NCBI RefSeq assembly: GCF_008831285.2
Contig: NC_045149.1
Span: forward strand, 22,328,535 to 22,388,534
Source: Nymphaea colorata
Taxonomy: Eukaryota; Streptophyta; Magnoliopsida; Nymphaeales; Nymphaeaceae
Direction of reading: 5' to 3'
Length of the DNA: 60,000 nucleotides
Below are positions 46,945 to 60,000 of this stretch, in pieces (the first letter of the stretch is position 1; each line of letters opens with the position of its first letter). The notes beneath the pieces were generated by a model. The model worked only from the letters and a program-made list of their open reading frames with translations, was not told the origin of the DNA and ran no database searches. Both the position numbers and the translations under genes were made by a program.

Positions 46945-48263
46945 TGAGTGAGAGGAAGAGAGAAAGACTTTGAGAGGGAAATGCAGGCACAAAATCGTTT
47001 TTTGGAGGATACATAGACACACCAATTGAAAAAAATTGGTTTTTGTGAGAAATGTAGACACAAAATAATGTCTGTACCCCGTTCTTGGCGAGTGAACATG
47101 ATTGTAAACGAGTGACAAAGAGAGGGAGGGAGGGAGGGAGGGAGAGGGAGAGAAAGACTCTTTCGTTCTTGAGCTACTATTGGGTTTGACATATTGATGA
47201 AAAGAAGAAGATGATGGTATAAAGCAGCACACAGGAGAACAAAGCCAGAGCTTGAAAAGACCACGATGTCATGAACTGTACGACTAGAATGTACGTAGGT
47301 GCTTCTTTATTGATGGTATTAAAATACCATAGGATTTTAATGTACGATAGAAGTATAGTTCCACTATTACAGTGAAATTAAGCCTATTCAAACGTCCGTG
47401 ATGGTTTTAGTGTTCTGGTACACTGACCACACCTTAGGTTATTAACAATTTAGGATTAATTGACAAATAATTTTCTATTGACTATGTTGTCAAATTTACC
47501 TGTATTTTTTAACAATATGAAGCAAATGTACTGCATATACAAATTAAAATCGCCTGAGTTCTGACTCCAAATTAAGTAAGTACCTGGTCCTTCCGTTTTC
47601 CCAGACAGTATTCTCAGGAGGAGGCCAGTAGAGGCTGGACGTGTTGGGCCCATCATAAATGAAACTCAGCACATTGTCGTCATTGAAGTGGACAGAGTAA
47701 TACCCGCTATTGTAAATGCCTTCAGCTTTTTTTGACACTAATCGCATGGACCTGGTTAATGGCTGCCCTGGCAGCAACGTATCCGTCGGCTGGTCAAAGC
47801 TCTGCCACACCACCTTCCTCTCCCCGTCCAACAGCACTAGGTTCCCCGTTTCCCGTAACTCCAGAACCTCCCCTGCACTGTCCGTGTTGGTGGTTGTCCA
47901 CATGACGGTGCGGTCTGCATCCACCAGGGCGAGGTCGCCTCTTCTTCGGAAGGATAGCCGAGAGGCCCTTCTGTTTACCGGCCTGTCCCTGTTAGCCATC
48001 CAGACGACAGTCGCCGGATGGTTGAGCGTCTCAGTCTCAGCATACCAGATGGCAAAGGAGAATGCATTCTCGCCCACTTGGTAGAAGCCCGCCTTGAACG
48101 TTCCTTTCTCTGAAACAAGGACATCCACGGAAGGCCTCTCCACAGAGAGGTAGCCGCCTCGGTAGAGCGCACTCAAAGACCAGAAGGAGGCATTAAGGAT
48201 GAAGGGAAGAGATGTTACTATGACTAAGAAGAGAGTGAATGCCACCGACTTGGTGCTCCTCAT
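44328..48263 (-). CDS. G-type lectin receptor-like Ser/Thr kinase (ZmPK1-like)
   Basis: Two exons, 47584-48263 and 44328-46074, join in frame across a GT-AG intron (GACCAG|GTACTT ... CCATAG|GTATAA) to give 808 residues with no stop. I start at ATG 48263 because a hydrophobic signal peptide follows at once (FTLFLVIVTSLPFIL); the frame is open a little further upstream but has no ATG. Domains: B-lectin about 45-165 (WMANRDRPVN, WQSFDQPTDTLLPG), S-locus glycoprotein region, EGF-like 294-319 (CRAHGLCGENGIC), PAN about 340-418, membrane helix 459-483, kinase about 521-794. Kinase motifs are intact: GRGGSGVVYKG, VAVKEL (Lys544), HCDVKPQN (Asp639, a non-RD kinase), DFG 657-659, APEW. Expected at the plasma membrane, sensing an unknown ligand. 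Length matches ZmPK1-type proteins. The only gene here that looks functional. Confidence 0.92.
46075..47583 (-). other. intron of the receptor kinase gene, with G-run and AG repeats
   Basis: The 1509-bp intron carries a run of about 20 Gs at 46190-46209 preceded by seven Gs (on the + strand, so a C-run in the transcript), an (AG)n tract at 46901-46941 and a GGGA repeat at about 47124-47150. Family members often lack introns or carry one here; the low-complexity load is unusual. Confidence 0.85.
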
Positions 48264-48385
48264 GATGAGAACGTCGGGCCTCGTTCTCTCTGTCAAGGGA
48301 TCAAGCGAAAGAAGGAAGGAGCTGGAAATTAAGGCAAGTTAGGGACATTGGTGCTGGTGCACTAGCGCATAACTTTGATCTCAAT

Positions 48386-48394
48386 ATTTTTATA
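48386..48394 (-). promoter_or_regulatory. candidate TATA box of the receptor kinase gene
   Basis: The minus strand reads TATAAAAAT, 123 bp upstream of the chosen ATG, a plausible distance for a short 5' UTR. Position and consensus match are the only support. Confidence 0.4.
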
Positions 48395-48859
48395 GCTTTT
48401 GTGGAGTGGACTATCGGACTCGACTGTCTCGATTAGCGCTACTTTCAAGGATGGAAAACAGAGAAGGAGCAAAAGCAAGTTAAGGAAGCAGGTGACTGGT
48501 GGAATGATCTTGTCCTCAGAACGTGTGTTGAGCAACCAAACCACCACCGGGTCAACTACTCTTGCCTGAATTGAAAGCGGCAGACAAAGGACTTTCGGGA
48601 CCTGTTGCTTGACTCTAAAGTCGTGGAGGAAATTCAGTATTTACCAAGCTTTTCTCTTTCCATCCTCAATCTCAATCAATATGATCCAAACTTTGTCACT
48701 GAAATCAATTACAATAATGGTAGTACCGGTTGGCGTCTACAAATCAATTACAATCTTTCTTTCAGAAAGGATCATTTGTCCTTGGCTTGTTGATCTATGA
48801 GAAGATTCGACCTTGAAGAGATGTCGAGCCATGGAAGTGTTGGATCATACGGCGTAATA

Positions 48860-49300
48860 AAGCTCCTCCAAGATTTAAGTGGGTATTGTTTCTGTTGGTT
48901 GAGGGACGATTACTTTTGACAGGTTGCAGAAAACTGGATGCTTCCTGTGCAAAAAGCCAGTGGGAGTCAATTGTCCATCTGATTTGGGGAATGTTATGCT
49001 GTTCGAGGAATTTGGAGAACTCTGGCCAGCAGATTTAATATCTTTCTGATAAAACAAGGATCCTCAATTGAAGTTCTTAAATGGTGCTTTAACAGACGGT
49101 TCAGAAGGCAATGCGTTGTCTAAGGAGGGGTAGCGTCTCCTGCCGCCTCCAGTGAAGTGGAATATCTGGAAGGCAAGAAATGCCTGGGCTTACGATAATG
49201 CTGAATGGTTTGAATGGAGAATTGCTTCAATAATTTGGGAAGATATGAAAGCCTCGTTGAACTCCATGGATCCAAGTTCTTGAATGAAAAAAGGATTAGA
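48860..49300 (+). pseudogene. LINE-type reverse transcriptase zinc-binding (zf-RVT) relic
   Basis: Short frames in shifting phases read NKAPPRFKWVLFLLVEGRL, then RLQKTGCFLCKKPVG and, near 49145, PVKWNIWKARNAW. This resembles the C-terminal zf-RVT region of plant LINE retrotransposons (PP..K.FLWLL, CFLCKK, WNIWKERN). The RT core is not seen. Heavily decayed. Confidence 0.5.
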
Positions 49301-52300
49301 ATTTCATTTGGGTTCCACATGTAAGTGTATGGTAATTATGGTAATTGGTTTAGGTTTTGGGTTTGTCAAATTCCAAGTAAGCAACATTGATTAAGTCAAC
49401 AATATTGCTTGATCGTAGTTATCCTCTTAAAATTGTTGTTCAACAAGATGGTGATGTTCCCCGAACTTTGAAGTCAAAGGCATCCGGTTGTCTTTGAAGT
49501 GGATTTTTTCAAGTTTGAAGATGGAGCTCTGACTAATATAGGGGCTCCATATTGAAAAGATGTGTGGAAGTATAAAGTTTCAGAAGATTGAAAGATATTG
49601 ATTCTAATTGAAATCTCCTCAGGGTGGCGGAGATCCACCACCCTGAAACACTAAATATATGGTTAAGAAATCTTCAAATGACTAGAGGCATTGACCCAGA
49701 TCTCGTGGGGCTATCTTATCAAACTGAGCCTAAGTTAACTTAAGTTCCAAACAAAATTAAGCTTTTCAATAAGCCCCACGATATCCCTACCAACCTCCAC
49801 CCCTTCTTCAAAGTATCGTAGAGTGCCTGACCAAATTCATGTGTCTCACATGACTAGTAAACCATTCGTAGATCCAAACCTTCATTGGTCCAAAATGGCC
49901 TTGAGACGTAAAAATATTAGAATCATTTAATACGAAATAGGCAACGCTTGTTGGACAGAGTACAGGTGACCGCTTAATACGAAATATACGACGAAAAAAT
50001 ATTAGAATCATTTAATACGAAATATACGACTATCGACACGGAGTGGATTTGTTATCTAACTTTCCATATCATTGTTTGTAAGCACGATTTTACGTGAAGT
50101 CACTTAAAGGTTTCCTCATTGATCATTTCTTAGATTATTTACAACTTGAATAGGCTTTCATTAATGCAAACAACTGAGTCCATGCATGTTTGATGTTCCG
50201 AAGGAATTTTTTTCTACTTTAAATAAAAGTTTGTTCATCCAATTCTATAGGGCAACAGCCGCAAGAGACGTACATAACTGGTCTAGTTGGCTGCCTTCTT
50301 TTTTTTATTCTTATGGTTTTACTCTCTTTGATTGCAAACGGTGGCACCGCATGCCATCACCTATAAGTGTCGAAGCTTTCCCTAAAGAGAGAGACTTTGG
50401 ACTTTGGCTGAGGATGAGGCAAAAAACACGTTCACCCTCTCACATTTTGATTTATATTAAAATCCAACAAAAAATGGTGGTAGGTGCGACCATTTTTTTT
50501 TCCTTGATTATAACTTAAGCCCGAGGTGCGTCTAAGCTGGTGTGTAGGATGAAGGTTCTCAATCAAGCGAGTCCCGGATTTTGGATCTTGAGATTCGAAT
50601 TATCTCTTTAGAAAGACCTTGAGTCAAGACCAACCATTGAATCCAAATCAATTAAAAAGGATCATTGATTTAGACCTCCCATGCCTTAAAATCTGAATAG
50701 TAGTTGGTTTCAAATCCCAACTCTTGAACTTTACTTAGCGTGTTAAAATGGACTTATAACTTAAAACTAACTATGGAATCCGATTCTATAACGTTGGATT
50801 ATTTTCAACTGAAGTCAAAACCAAATCCATGAGTTTTCATAACACGCTCTCCTTTAAACCACATTAAATACCACGCAACATAACACCACCATATCTCAGT
50901 AATATTAGTATAGCAGCATCCTGAATCGAACATTAAGAGGCATGCACATTACATGCTACCTGGCCTGTCGACCGATAATGGAGCCAAGTATTGGCTAGTG
51001 TGTGCAATTGCCCACATCAATGCTATATTTATATATTGGTACTTCATCAAATTCTTTTCTTAATTTATATATAGGTGCCCTTTATAATTTTTATTTTAAA
51101 CTCTTAATGCCCCTTAGCAGCAAAATTTTTTTGGCTTTGCCACTGGGCCGACCAGTGGTGATATCCATGAGAGAGAGAAAATGAGGCACATAAACTTATT
51201 CCGATTAGGACTTCCCAAGTATAATGATGGCAACCGAAGATAGCATCACCTAGAAGCAAGCCAAAACCTTGGAAGTATAAAGGTATGGTGTTGAAGGTCT
51301 TAAGTTGAAGGTAGTTTTCACTATATTAATATTATTTGAAGAAGGAAAAAAAATTGTCTGGAGTTGAAGTTCATGCATTCCTTGTCGTAGTAGCTCTCCC
51401 ATCTTCCTGTGATTTTAAATAAAGAGAAAATAAGAACTAAACAAAGTAGTAAAAAGACATTCGCTTTCCACAAACTCTTCAGTTCGACTTTTTTTTATTT
51501 TATTTCTCTTACCAACTCTCTATGGTTGCCGTTTTGTTTATTTTTCTTGCCAATTCTGTAGGTTTAATATTACATGACATTTGTGTATTAATATAATACA
51601 TAGATACGTGTAAAACAAAAATAATCTTTGGTGACAAAAACTAATAAGCAATATTTCCTTGTGTGGCGGGTTATGAACGATAATAATTTACAAATAGTTG
51701 CTCGACGGTTATTACATGGTGACCGCTTAACCAACAAATAGCTGCCTCCAATACACTAAAATTGGGTTTGGATGGCACAGCGCTTCCGGCACTTCGAATT
51801 TGATGTGTCGGGATTGAGTTTTCGCGTCCACTACTACAAATAACACTTTTAAGGACAGTCTAGAACTGTTCTTAAAAGTATGGGCAGTTTACATCTGTGT
51901 GTGGTGTGCATGTGCATGTTTATACACATACTTATATTCATTCATGCATTTACATATGTACTCATTTTTACGGGGATATGTTATTAGGTTCTTGATTAAT
52001 TTTGAAGTAGTTTCAGGATTTTTTTTTTCATAATTTTAAGTCCTTGAATATCATTCATATGCCAGTCATATTGGTTATCAAATAAGTTCAAGAGTTAGAT
52101 ATGAAACCTGAGTCTATATCTGAACAATTTTCAAGCACACCAAACAGGGAAAAAAGAGGTCCCAAATAAGCAGAAGACAGACGGAACAACCCAGTTCACG
52201 TCAAATCAAAAGCCCCTCCGAACCACCAACTTTGGACGAATCGTTGACAAGTTTGTTTTCTAATGACACTTCTTTTGGTGCTTTTATAGAAGAGTCCACA

Positions 52301-53227
52301 GCACTGACCCTTCTTCCCTTATCCTTTGCCCTTCTCTGCTTTGTCGCCATTCTTCCTGCTCTCCATCACCAATTACGCACAATAAACACAGAAATTGTCA
52401 AAATGGGAGTGCGGTAGCGCATCCAGGACACTTTATATCTTTTCTGCTCTTCTTCTTCATTTTTCTTTTGTCTGCACGAGAATTTCCATGTCTTTTGCCG
52501 TTTTGTCAACAGTCAAATCACCATGGAAGAGCGGTGTGGATCGTCAGTGATTAGGGAGGGAATCTTTTGGAGGTGTGGATTAGGTGAGAATATATGTACA
52601 TGTATATTGTCATGGACTGGATTGCATTGACGACAACATTGAATGCAACCTGCGGCAATCTTTGAAGAAGTTGAAGTCGGTAAAGATGTGCAATCGCCAA
52701 AACGAATTTGACCATTCGAGGGGAGTGATCTACGGGAATCAACAAAGGGCACCCAGTTCTTGCCTTTCTCTTCCATTTACGAATTGAATGATCGACATGA
52801 AGCTAAAGCCGGGGTGAAAGGGACGCGGAGGAGTAAGTAGCTTTGGTCCAACTTTTGAATGTGTCGAATTGCTGATGACGGGGTGCATATGCATTTTCCT
52901 TTATCATTCAAACTAGTTGATCACTCGGTACCATTTGTACATGGAAGTCGTACCTTCAAGTATCATATGAATAATAATAATAATTTTATGAACGTGGTCA
53001 TCGTGATTTAAAATCCGCAAACCTAACGCCAAAACATGTTGTTGACGTTTTGGCAGGATCCGGTAAAAAATTCAGGTTTAAAGTAATGGGGCGCATAATA
53101 ATTCCATCGGCTTCCGGTATTAATTCTTTTCAATAGTTGGGGAGCTCTCTCTTAAAATACTATTGATCACAAGTATACGACGAGAATAGAACAGCAGTCA
53201 GCATTCATCCGATCCCCCCCTTCTCTT

Positions 53228-53230
<3 letters not shown>
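49301..53230. other. intergenic, no gene recognised
   Basis: It contains a small hairpin (AGGGTGG ... CCACCACCCT, 49621-49645) and a short duplicated segment at about 49905-50030 (ATTAGAATCATTTAATACGA twice). Bases 50610-50800 belong to the repeat shared with 27470 and 36070. Short frames at 50186-50518 and 52232-52417 match nothing I know. Confidence 0.45.
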
Positions 53231-53274
<44 letters not shown>

Positions 53275-53522
53275 GAGGGCCAACAGGCTGGATGCATGCC
53301 ACCGTCCTTCGATCATTTTTTGGGTTTTAATAGAAATGAATGGCTCTCACAACCGAACATTTTGATAATAATAGTAAAATCAACATTTTTCATAAGGACA
53401 ACTTGTTTAAAGCATGTTTTATATCAAAATAGTTCTTATAAATATATTAGGATGTTCACATTTTACTTAAAAATAATTTTTTAGCAAAAAATTAAAGGGC
53501 CCAGTTTTTATTCTTGACCTAA

Positions 53523-53617
<95 letters not shown>
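53231..53617. repeat. microsatellites (TC)n and (AT)n-(GT)n
   Basis: (TC)n at about 53231-53271, then a compound tract with (AT)n at about 53524-53564 and (GT)n at 53565-53617. Confidence 0.95.
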
Positions 53618-55279
<1,662 letters not shown>

Positions 55280-55485
55280 CGACAAAAGGAACACAGACTT
55301 GAACTTCATAGACAAACTTAATAATGGAGAGGTGACATCAACTTTGTTCAATTGCTCCCCTCACATGAGTCATGACAACCATTTTGCCTTATTGCAAGAC
55401 CAAGTTCACTACTAATGTCCAAATAAATCCACACTAACTTAAGCGATGAAATACGTAACAAAGATGAAGTGGGTGAAGTAAGGAA

Positions 55486-56998
55486 TCAGATAATTGGCAT
55501 TATTAAATTTCTTCTTGCACTGACAAGAGGGCATGCAAATGTGATGGAATCCACAACTTGACTCAAGGTTGGACTTCCATCTCTTCCTTCTTCTGTGCGC
55601 TGTAAAGCCACCTTAATTACAATTTCCACGCTTGAGTTGTCATACATTTTCGACAATTGTAGATCTATTATTTCTTCCATCCAGTTCTTATTCATTCTCA
55701 CAATTTCTCTAATCCATAGAATCAATTGTTTGTTTCATACATGTCCATTGAAATCCAGTGAAACTTTGGCCATTCACCAACTCCAACCGCAAAATGCTGT
55801 AGCTGTATACATCGACCTTAGATGTGATGGGTAGGTTCAAAATCCACTCAGGAGCCGAATAACCTCTTGTTCCTCTCACCCTACAAAATTCAGAGATGTT
55901 ACTCCCACCTTTGTCAAAAAGAAATATTGTTCTCACCTTTGTCAAAAAGCTTGCATAGACCAAAGTCAGCCACTTTTGGCTGAAAATCCTTGTTCAAATG
56001 AACATTTTGTGGCTTCACATCACAATGAATAACCCATTCTAAGCACCCCTCATGAAGATAAACAAGAGCCTTTGTTGTACATGTGCAATATTTAACCGAT
56101 TTTCTCAAGTAAGCATCGTACCGTTGTGAGACAAGTTCATTTCCACGGATGCATTTTGCAAGTACTCATAAAATAAAAGAACACCCTTTTCCTTTTTTGG
56201 GCACAAAATCCAAACATAACCACTAAATTCATATGATTGATTCTTCCAATGGTGCTCACCTCACTCCAAAATTGGGCTTCTGTCCATGGCTCAGATCCTT
56301 CATGCACTTCACTGCCACAACCTTCTTATCCTCTAGGAGTCCCTTATAAACCAACCCCTGATCCTCCCTTTCCAATTTCATGGCTGAAATTGTTTGTATT
56401 TTTCTTCAATTCTTCTAAAGTGAACCTTCTAAAAACCACTATATCAGCCACATAGCCTTGATTGAGATTCCGAAGGTCTGACTGTTTTCTTATGAAAATA
56501 ATTCCAACCAAATGCCACACATATTATTTCCGCAATCCCAAATGCTACAACAAAACCAATTGGATACTTTAAATAGTCTCCCTGTGCTTTTGCCCACTGC
56601 CTAAGCTCTATCCAATTTCTTTGATGAACTTACTTTTGGCCAATCCACATCTTTGGATTCATCAACAGTACCGTGTATGGGAATTTTGACATACATAACG
56701 CTAGTAAAGAGAAGACTAGATCGGCCATCAAGGAGAAGGCTCTATCCAAAGCTGCGACACTCGCAGCCACTTCTGCAAATGTTTTCACAAGCTTCAAATG
56801 ATATTTTTGTTTGATAGTTTAAATGATAGCCATAGAAATCTGTATGTGGAAGCTTAAAAACTTCACTTCTATCTTATTGCAAACAACATTGAATTCTGGT
56901 TTGCATCCTTGAGTCCAGTCAGCTGGGTCGTTCACCCTGAAACCAGGAGGACAAGTGCATGTAGGGTTTGGTTTGTAAAAGCAGATTCCATTTTCCAA
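55486..56998 (-). pseudogene. receptor-like kinase pseudogene (second ZmPK1-like copy)
   Basis: It matches exon 2 of the intact gene: CTCPPGF and WTQGCKPEF of the EGF/PAN region near 56880-56960, the membrane segment YPIGFVVAFG near 56550, then [45 protein letters not shown] and the C-lobe to about 55500. The frame changes many times. One cause is a 28-bp tandem duplication (55906-55961 region; CACCTTTGTCAAAAAG twice) just after the DFG segment. Homology stops abruptly at about 56998 inside the EGF domain, so the lectin exon is missing. Confidence 0.9.
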
Positions 56999-57029
56999 TT
57001 ATGGGTTTAAATCATGCACTCGCTTTTTC

Positions 57030-57225
57030 GAGCAGGGGCGGAGGGAAGAGGGGGGCTGGCTGGCTGGCGCCATGGTTCCCTCACATTTTAGAACAAAAAA
57101 AAAATCTTATATTCAATATATTTAATTTTTTTAACTTGGCATATGTAAAAGTTCTCAAAGTATTATTCAGCCCTTATTCAAAATTTGAAAATATTTTTCA
57201 ATTTTGACTCCACCCTTGAGCGTAA
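57030..57225. mobile_element. possible hAT-type MITE
   Basis: GCAGGGGCGGAG near 57035 and, reversed, GCTCAAGGGTGGAG near 57220 form weak inverted ends round an AT-rich core. This resembles the CAGGGGCGGA-type non-autonomous elements of plants. No target duplication could be seen, and it lies where the kinase pseudogene is cut off. Confidence 0.35.
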
Positions 57226-57996
57226 CTACTTGCAGTAACACTATTCTAATATTTTTTTCTTAAAAGGCAACTTTCTCTACCTCTACAGACAGTGAGACAG
57301 TCGCTCGCGTTTTCGCCAGTGATAATACTTATACAACACCAAAATTGTTTATGTTATAATGGTAAAAGAGGCTCGTGTTTTGCGAGGAATGACAAAAGAT
57401 TTGATGTAACGTTTGTTCAAATTTCTAATGACAACTTGCAGCTTCCTACAAGCAAACGATGATGATAAAAAAGTATAATAATGACTGTACTTTTATACAC
57501 GTTACTCAAGTTTGACATGATGTATAGGATTAAAAACTATAATTGAATTCTATTATAATTGGATTCTACTCTATTCACGTTAATGATTAAAATACCTTTA
57601 ATTTTAAAAAAATTATAAACACAAAATTAAAAGTAAAAAAAATTATAAAAAATTATAAAAAACATTTTTTTAATGTATTACCAAAATATCATTCCCTCCG
57701 TGGCGTTAGGGCACACAACGTTTTTTCCATCCATCCACTACTCTCGTTATTTGCATTCGCCGGACTCAACATATAACACGTTCTTTTGGGAGTCCTTCTT
57801 ATTCAGTAGTTTTCAAACGACCTTCATATTCAATCTCGAAATCGTTTCCCGAAACACGCAAACACATAAAACCATGAACATTTATTAAGCACGTAAGAGA
57901 ACAGTGGGTAGCACAGCAACAGAGGAGGGGGTCCATCGACGAACAAGCAAACGCGGGGGAGAGAGAGAATGAGAAAGGCCAAAGGAAAGGTTCAAA
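57226..57996. other. intergenic, no gene seen
   Basis: AT-rich DNA; nothing recognised up to the stop codon of DUF247 copy E. Confidence 0.5.
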
Positions 57997-59625
57997 CTAG
58001 ACCGTTTTGACTATGTTGGAGGGACGATCATAGGCTGACATGGCATAGAGTGCCTGCAGTGAAGTGAGAACAAGTAGAACGATGGCAGCGGCCAAAGTCC
58101 AGTAGCTCCATCGGCTACTGAAAAAGGTGCGTCTCAGATCAGCCTCTCCCGAGTCTCAGAAAGCATGTCGATCATCTATGTGTCTCTTAGCTTGAGCTCC
58201 CTAACGAAGTTAACAATATCGTCGAGGCTACCGAGCTAGTTGTCGATGATATCCTTGGAAGTTAACGCTCGAGCATCGTCCATAGTGAGCAGAAGGTCGC
58301 TGAGAAGGCGGAGGTAGGACGAGACTGGCTGCATGCGGGGGATGTCATCTTCGACCATGCGTTGCTCGTAAGCTATCAAGTTCTTGAAGATGATGTCGGA
58401 GTCTCTGTTGATTAGTATGGGCGGGAGCTTGAGGAGAGGCTTGCATACCGTTCTGCGCTTCCATGTAACCCTTCCATCAGTTGCTCGTAAGATGGTAACA
58501 AATGAGTGCTTGAGATCATTAGCACCGTAGCGCACACTCATTGCACCCAACTGGCGGGTTTTTCATTCATTAATGAAAAGTGTTATCTATCTTGGATTTG
58601 TAGAGTGGAGCCATCTCCACCATAGCCTTGGTAGAACCATTGTCACATTAAACGGGTACGGGTATTATACGGTGAAAAAAAAAATAGGTATAATACAGTA
58701 AAATTATATATCTTGAAAATAAAACGGAAAAAAAATGGCAAATTTTTAAAAAATAAATAAATAATTCTAATAATTATATAAAAAAAAGTAAATGAGAAAT
58801 TAAAAAACAGTGAAAAATGACTAGATAAGCAACAAATTAAAATTAGATAATGAAAACTAACAATCTAACAAATGCATAACTAACAAAATGACTAGATAAG
58901 CAACATGCATTGATGCATACGGCAACAAGAAAAATGAAGGGGAAATAACTTAAAGTCTTAAAAAGAGAAAAAAACAAACCAAAACAGTTAAATCGAACAT
59001 GGAAAGAGAACCTATCACCATTCGAATGAAAAAGAGACTTCAACCGAATGAAAACGAGATGGAGACAAAGGAAGTCAAATCTCGAATGCCCTCCTCTTCA
59101 GCCGGATGAAAACGAGAAGAAGACGATCAGACCAGACGAAACCAGCCGAATGTCGAATGCCCTGCTCTTTAGAGTTCAGATTCTTCAGAATAATCTCGAA
59201 CGCCTCTCTGTCTCGAACGGTCGAAGAGAAGACTCACGAAGAACGACAGAAGAAGAACTCAGAACATCGAAGACTCACGAAGAAAACTCGTCGATTTCAA
59301 GTTTTTAACCGTAAGCCCTCTTTTACTATGTGAAAATACTCTTTTGCCACTAAAAGGTCGAACAAATTTGAAAGAAAACAAATGTTTTAAACAATATTAC
59401 AACTATGCCATTTTCATTCTTAGACCGTTAAAGGAAAACGCGAGACGCGTTTTATACGCGTTTTTTAAAATTTGCCGTTTTTTTTTAAAAAGACGCGTTT
59501 TATTCCCGTCTTTTTCGGCTCAAGCATTTTTAGCGTATAATACGCGTTTTTTTCACTATAACGCCGTTTTTTGTGACAATGGGTAGAACCATCATGGGCA
59601 GCAATTTAAGTTCTGCGGGTCAATG
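57997..59625 (-). pseudogene. DUF247 gene copy E, N-truncated and interrupted
   Basis: Near 59595-59620 a short block (LLPMMV, as in copy C) survives, followed by the inserted element 58638-59581 and a diverged stretch. Clear homology runs from SVRYGANDLKHS (58535) through LLKLPPILINRDSD and YEQRMVEDD to ALTSKDIIDN, a stop at 58236-58238, then LGSLDDIVNF, a deletion, and RRTFFSSRWSY leading into a good transmembrane helix (WTLAAAIVLLVLTSLQALY). It ends at TAG 57997-57999. The first half of the gene is absent. Same strand as copies A-C. Confidence 0.85.
58638..59581. mobile_element. 944-bp non-autonomous hAT-like DNA transposon
   Basis: It begins CATTGTCACA and ends TGTGACAATG, a perfect 10-bp inverted repeat, and is flanked by a perfect 8-bp direct repeat GGTAGAAC (58630-58637 and 59582-59589). 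Both subterminal regions hold related motifs (GTATTATACGG on the left, CGTATTATACGC reversed on the right, with AAACG/ACGCG runs). No transposase frame is present. The 8-bp duplication suggests hAT, but the terminal sequence is not one I recognise. Confidence 0.82.
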
Positions 59626-59646
59626 AGTTATGAGTTGTGTGAGGTT

Positions 59647-59905
59647 GCTTGCACATAATTTGGAGTTAAAATTTGGAAGATAAGGCATTGAATCAATTTT
59701 AAGACGCACACCAAACATGTCCACTCAAACAAACATGTCCACTCAAACTATGACTAGATCCAAAGTTAATTTCAAGTCTGAAACCAATTGAGTTTGAAGA
59801 AATATTGACAACTCCCTTCTGGAGGGCACCAATTATGGAAAGAGAGATATAGGGCATTTTGTGGATTAGGTAATAATTATTGTCCCTAACATGGGACCTG
59901 AAAGA
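59647..59905 (+). repeat. dispersed repeat, inverted partner at 42830-43105
   Basis: See the partner entry. This copy has an extra short duplication (AACATGTCCACTCAAAC twice, 59715-59750). Confidence 0.8.
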
Positions 59906-60000
59906 CCCTTCCTTCTATGAGGGTAAAATTGATACTTAGAAAATTATGAAATCACCAAAATATCCACCTATTAAACTTGGGAGCATCCTCTTCGCATTCC

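Noticed and set aside
48264-48296. Upstream extension of the receptor kinase coding region
   Set aside because: The frame is open but contains no ATG before 48263, and the signal peptide starts right after that ATG.

Overview
This is nuclear DNA of a flowering plant. It is AT-rich, with split genes, plant-only gene families (DUF247, ZmPK1-type receptor kinases, cytochrome c6A, P-type cyclin, class III peroxidase), Ty1/copia retrotransposons and long dinucleotide microsatellites. I do not assign a species. Only one gene looks intact: a G-type lectin receptor-like kinase on the minus strand (exons 44328-46074 and 47584-48263, 808 residues after splicing). Nearly everything else is gene relic or transposable element.

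Layout. 1-4096: 3' part of a decayed copia element on the + strand with its 3' LTR. It is inserted in a DUF247 pseudogene (copy A, 4097-5283), which also carries a 266-bp hAT-type MITE. 5.3-15.8 kb: microsatellites, a peroxidase exon fragment (6785), DUF247 copy B (7625-8615), then a run of + strand fragments of unrelated genes: P-type cyclin (9537), TMEM97/sigma-2-receptor-like (11177), a doubtful GDT1-like scrap (13130) and cytochrome c6A (13428-13774). 15844-22525: DUF247 copy C, split by a 5.4-kb copia element (16242-21658, minus strand) with both LTRs, PBS and PPT. 22.5-28.2 kb: intergenic DNA with microsatellites, a probable SINE, a probable MITE and dispersed repeats. 28236-34330: a second two-LTR copia element (minus strand) with a perfect 5-bp target duplication (CATAG), no recognisable gag and a long repeat-rich leader. 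34.3-43.5 kb: dispersed repeats, an unrecognised broken ORF and a triplicated gag-like segment. 44.3-48.3 kb: the receptor kinase gene. 48.8-49.3 kb: a LINE-like fragment. 49.3-55.3 kb: mostly featureless plus microsatellites. 55486-56998: a degenerate second copy of the receptor kinase. 57997-59625: DUF247 copy E, split by a 944-bp hAT-like element with perfect 10-bp inverted ends and an 8-bp target duplication.

Main themes. (1) A cluster of four DUF247 pseudogenes, all minus strand, three of them broken by different transposons. (2) Both minus-strand copia elements carry GC-rich tandem repeats between PBS and coding region. (3) Truncated, intron-bearing fragments of unrelated genes are collected at 6.8-13.8 kb, compatible with transposon gene capture, though no capturing element ends were found. 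I found no clearly new biological system. The most unusual structures are the repeat-expanded retrotransposon leaders and the triplicated gag segment. Alignments were made by eye, so boundaries other than LTRs, target duplications and splice sites are approximate.
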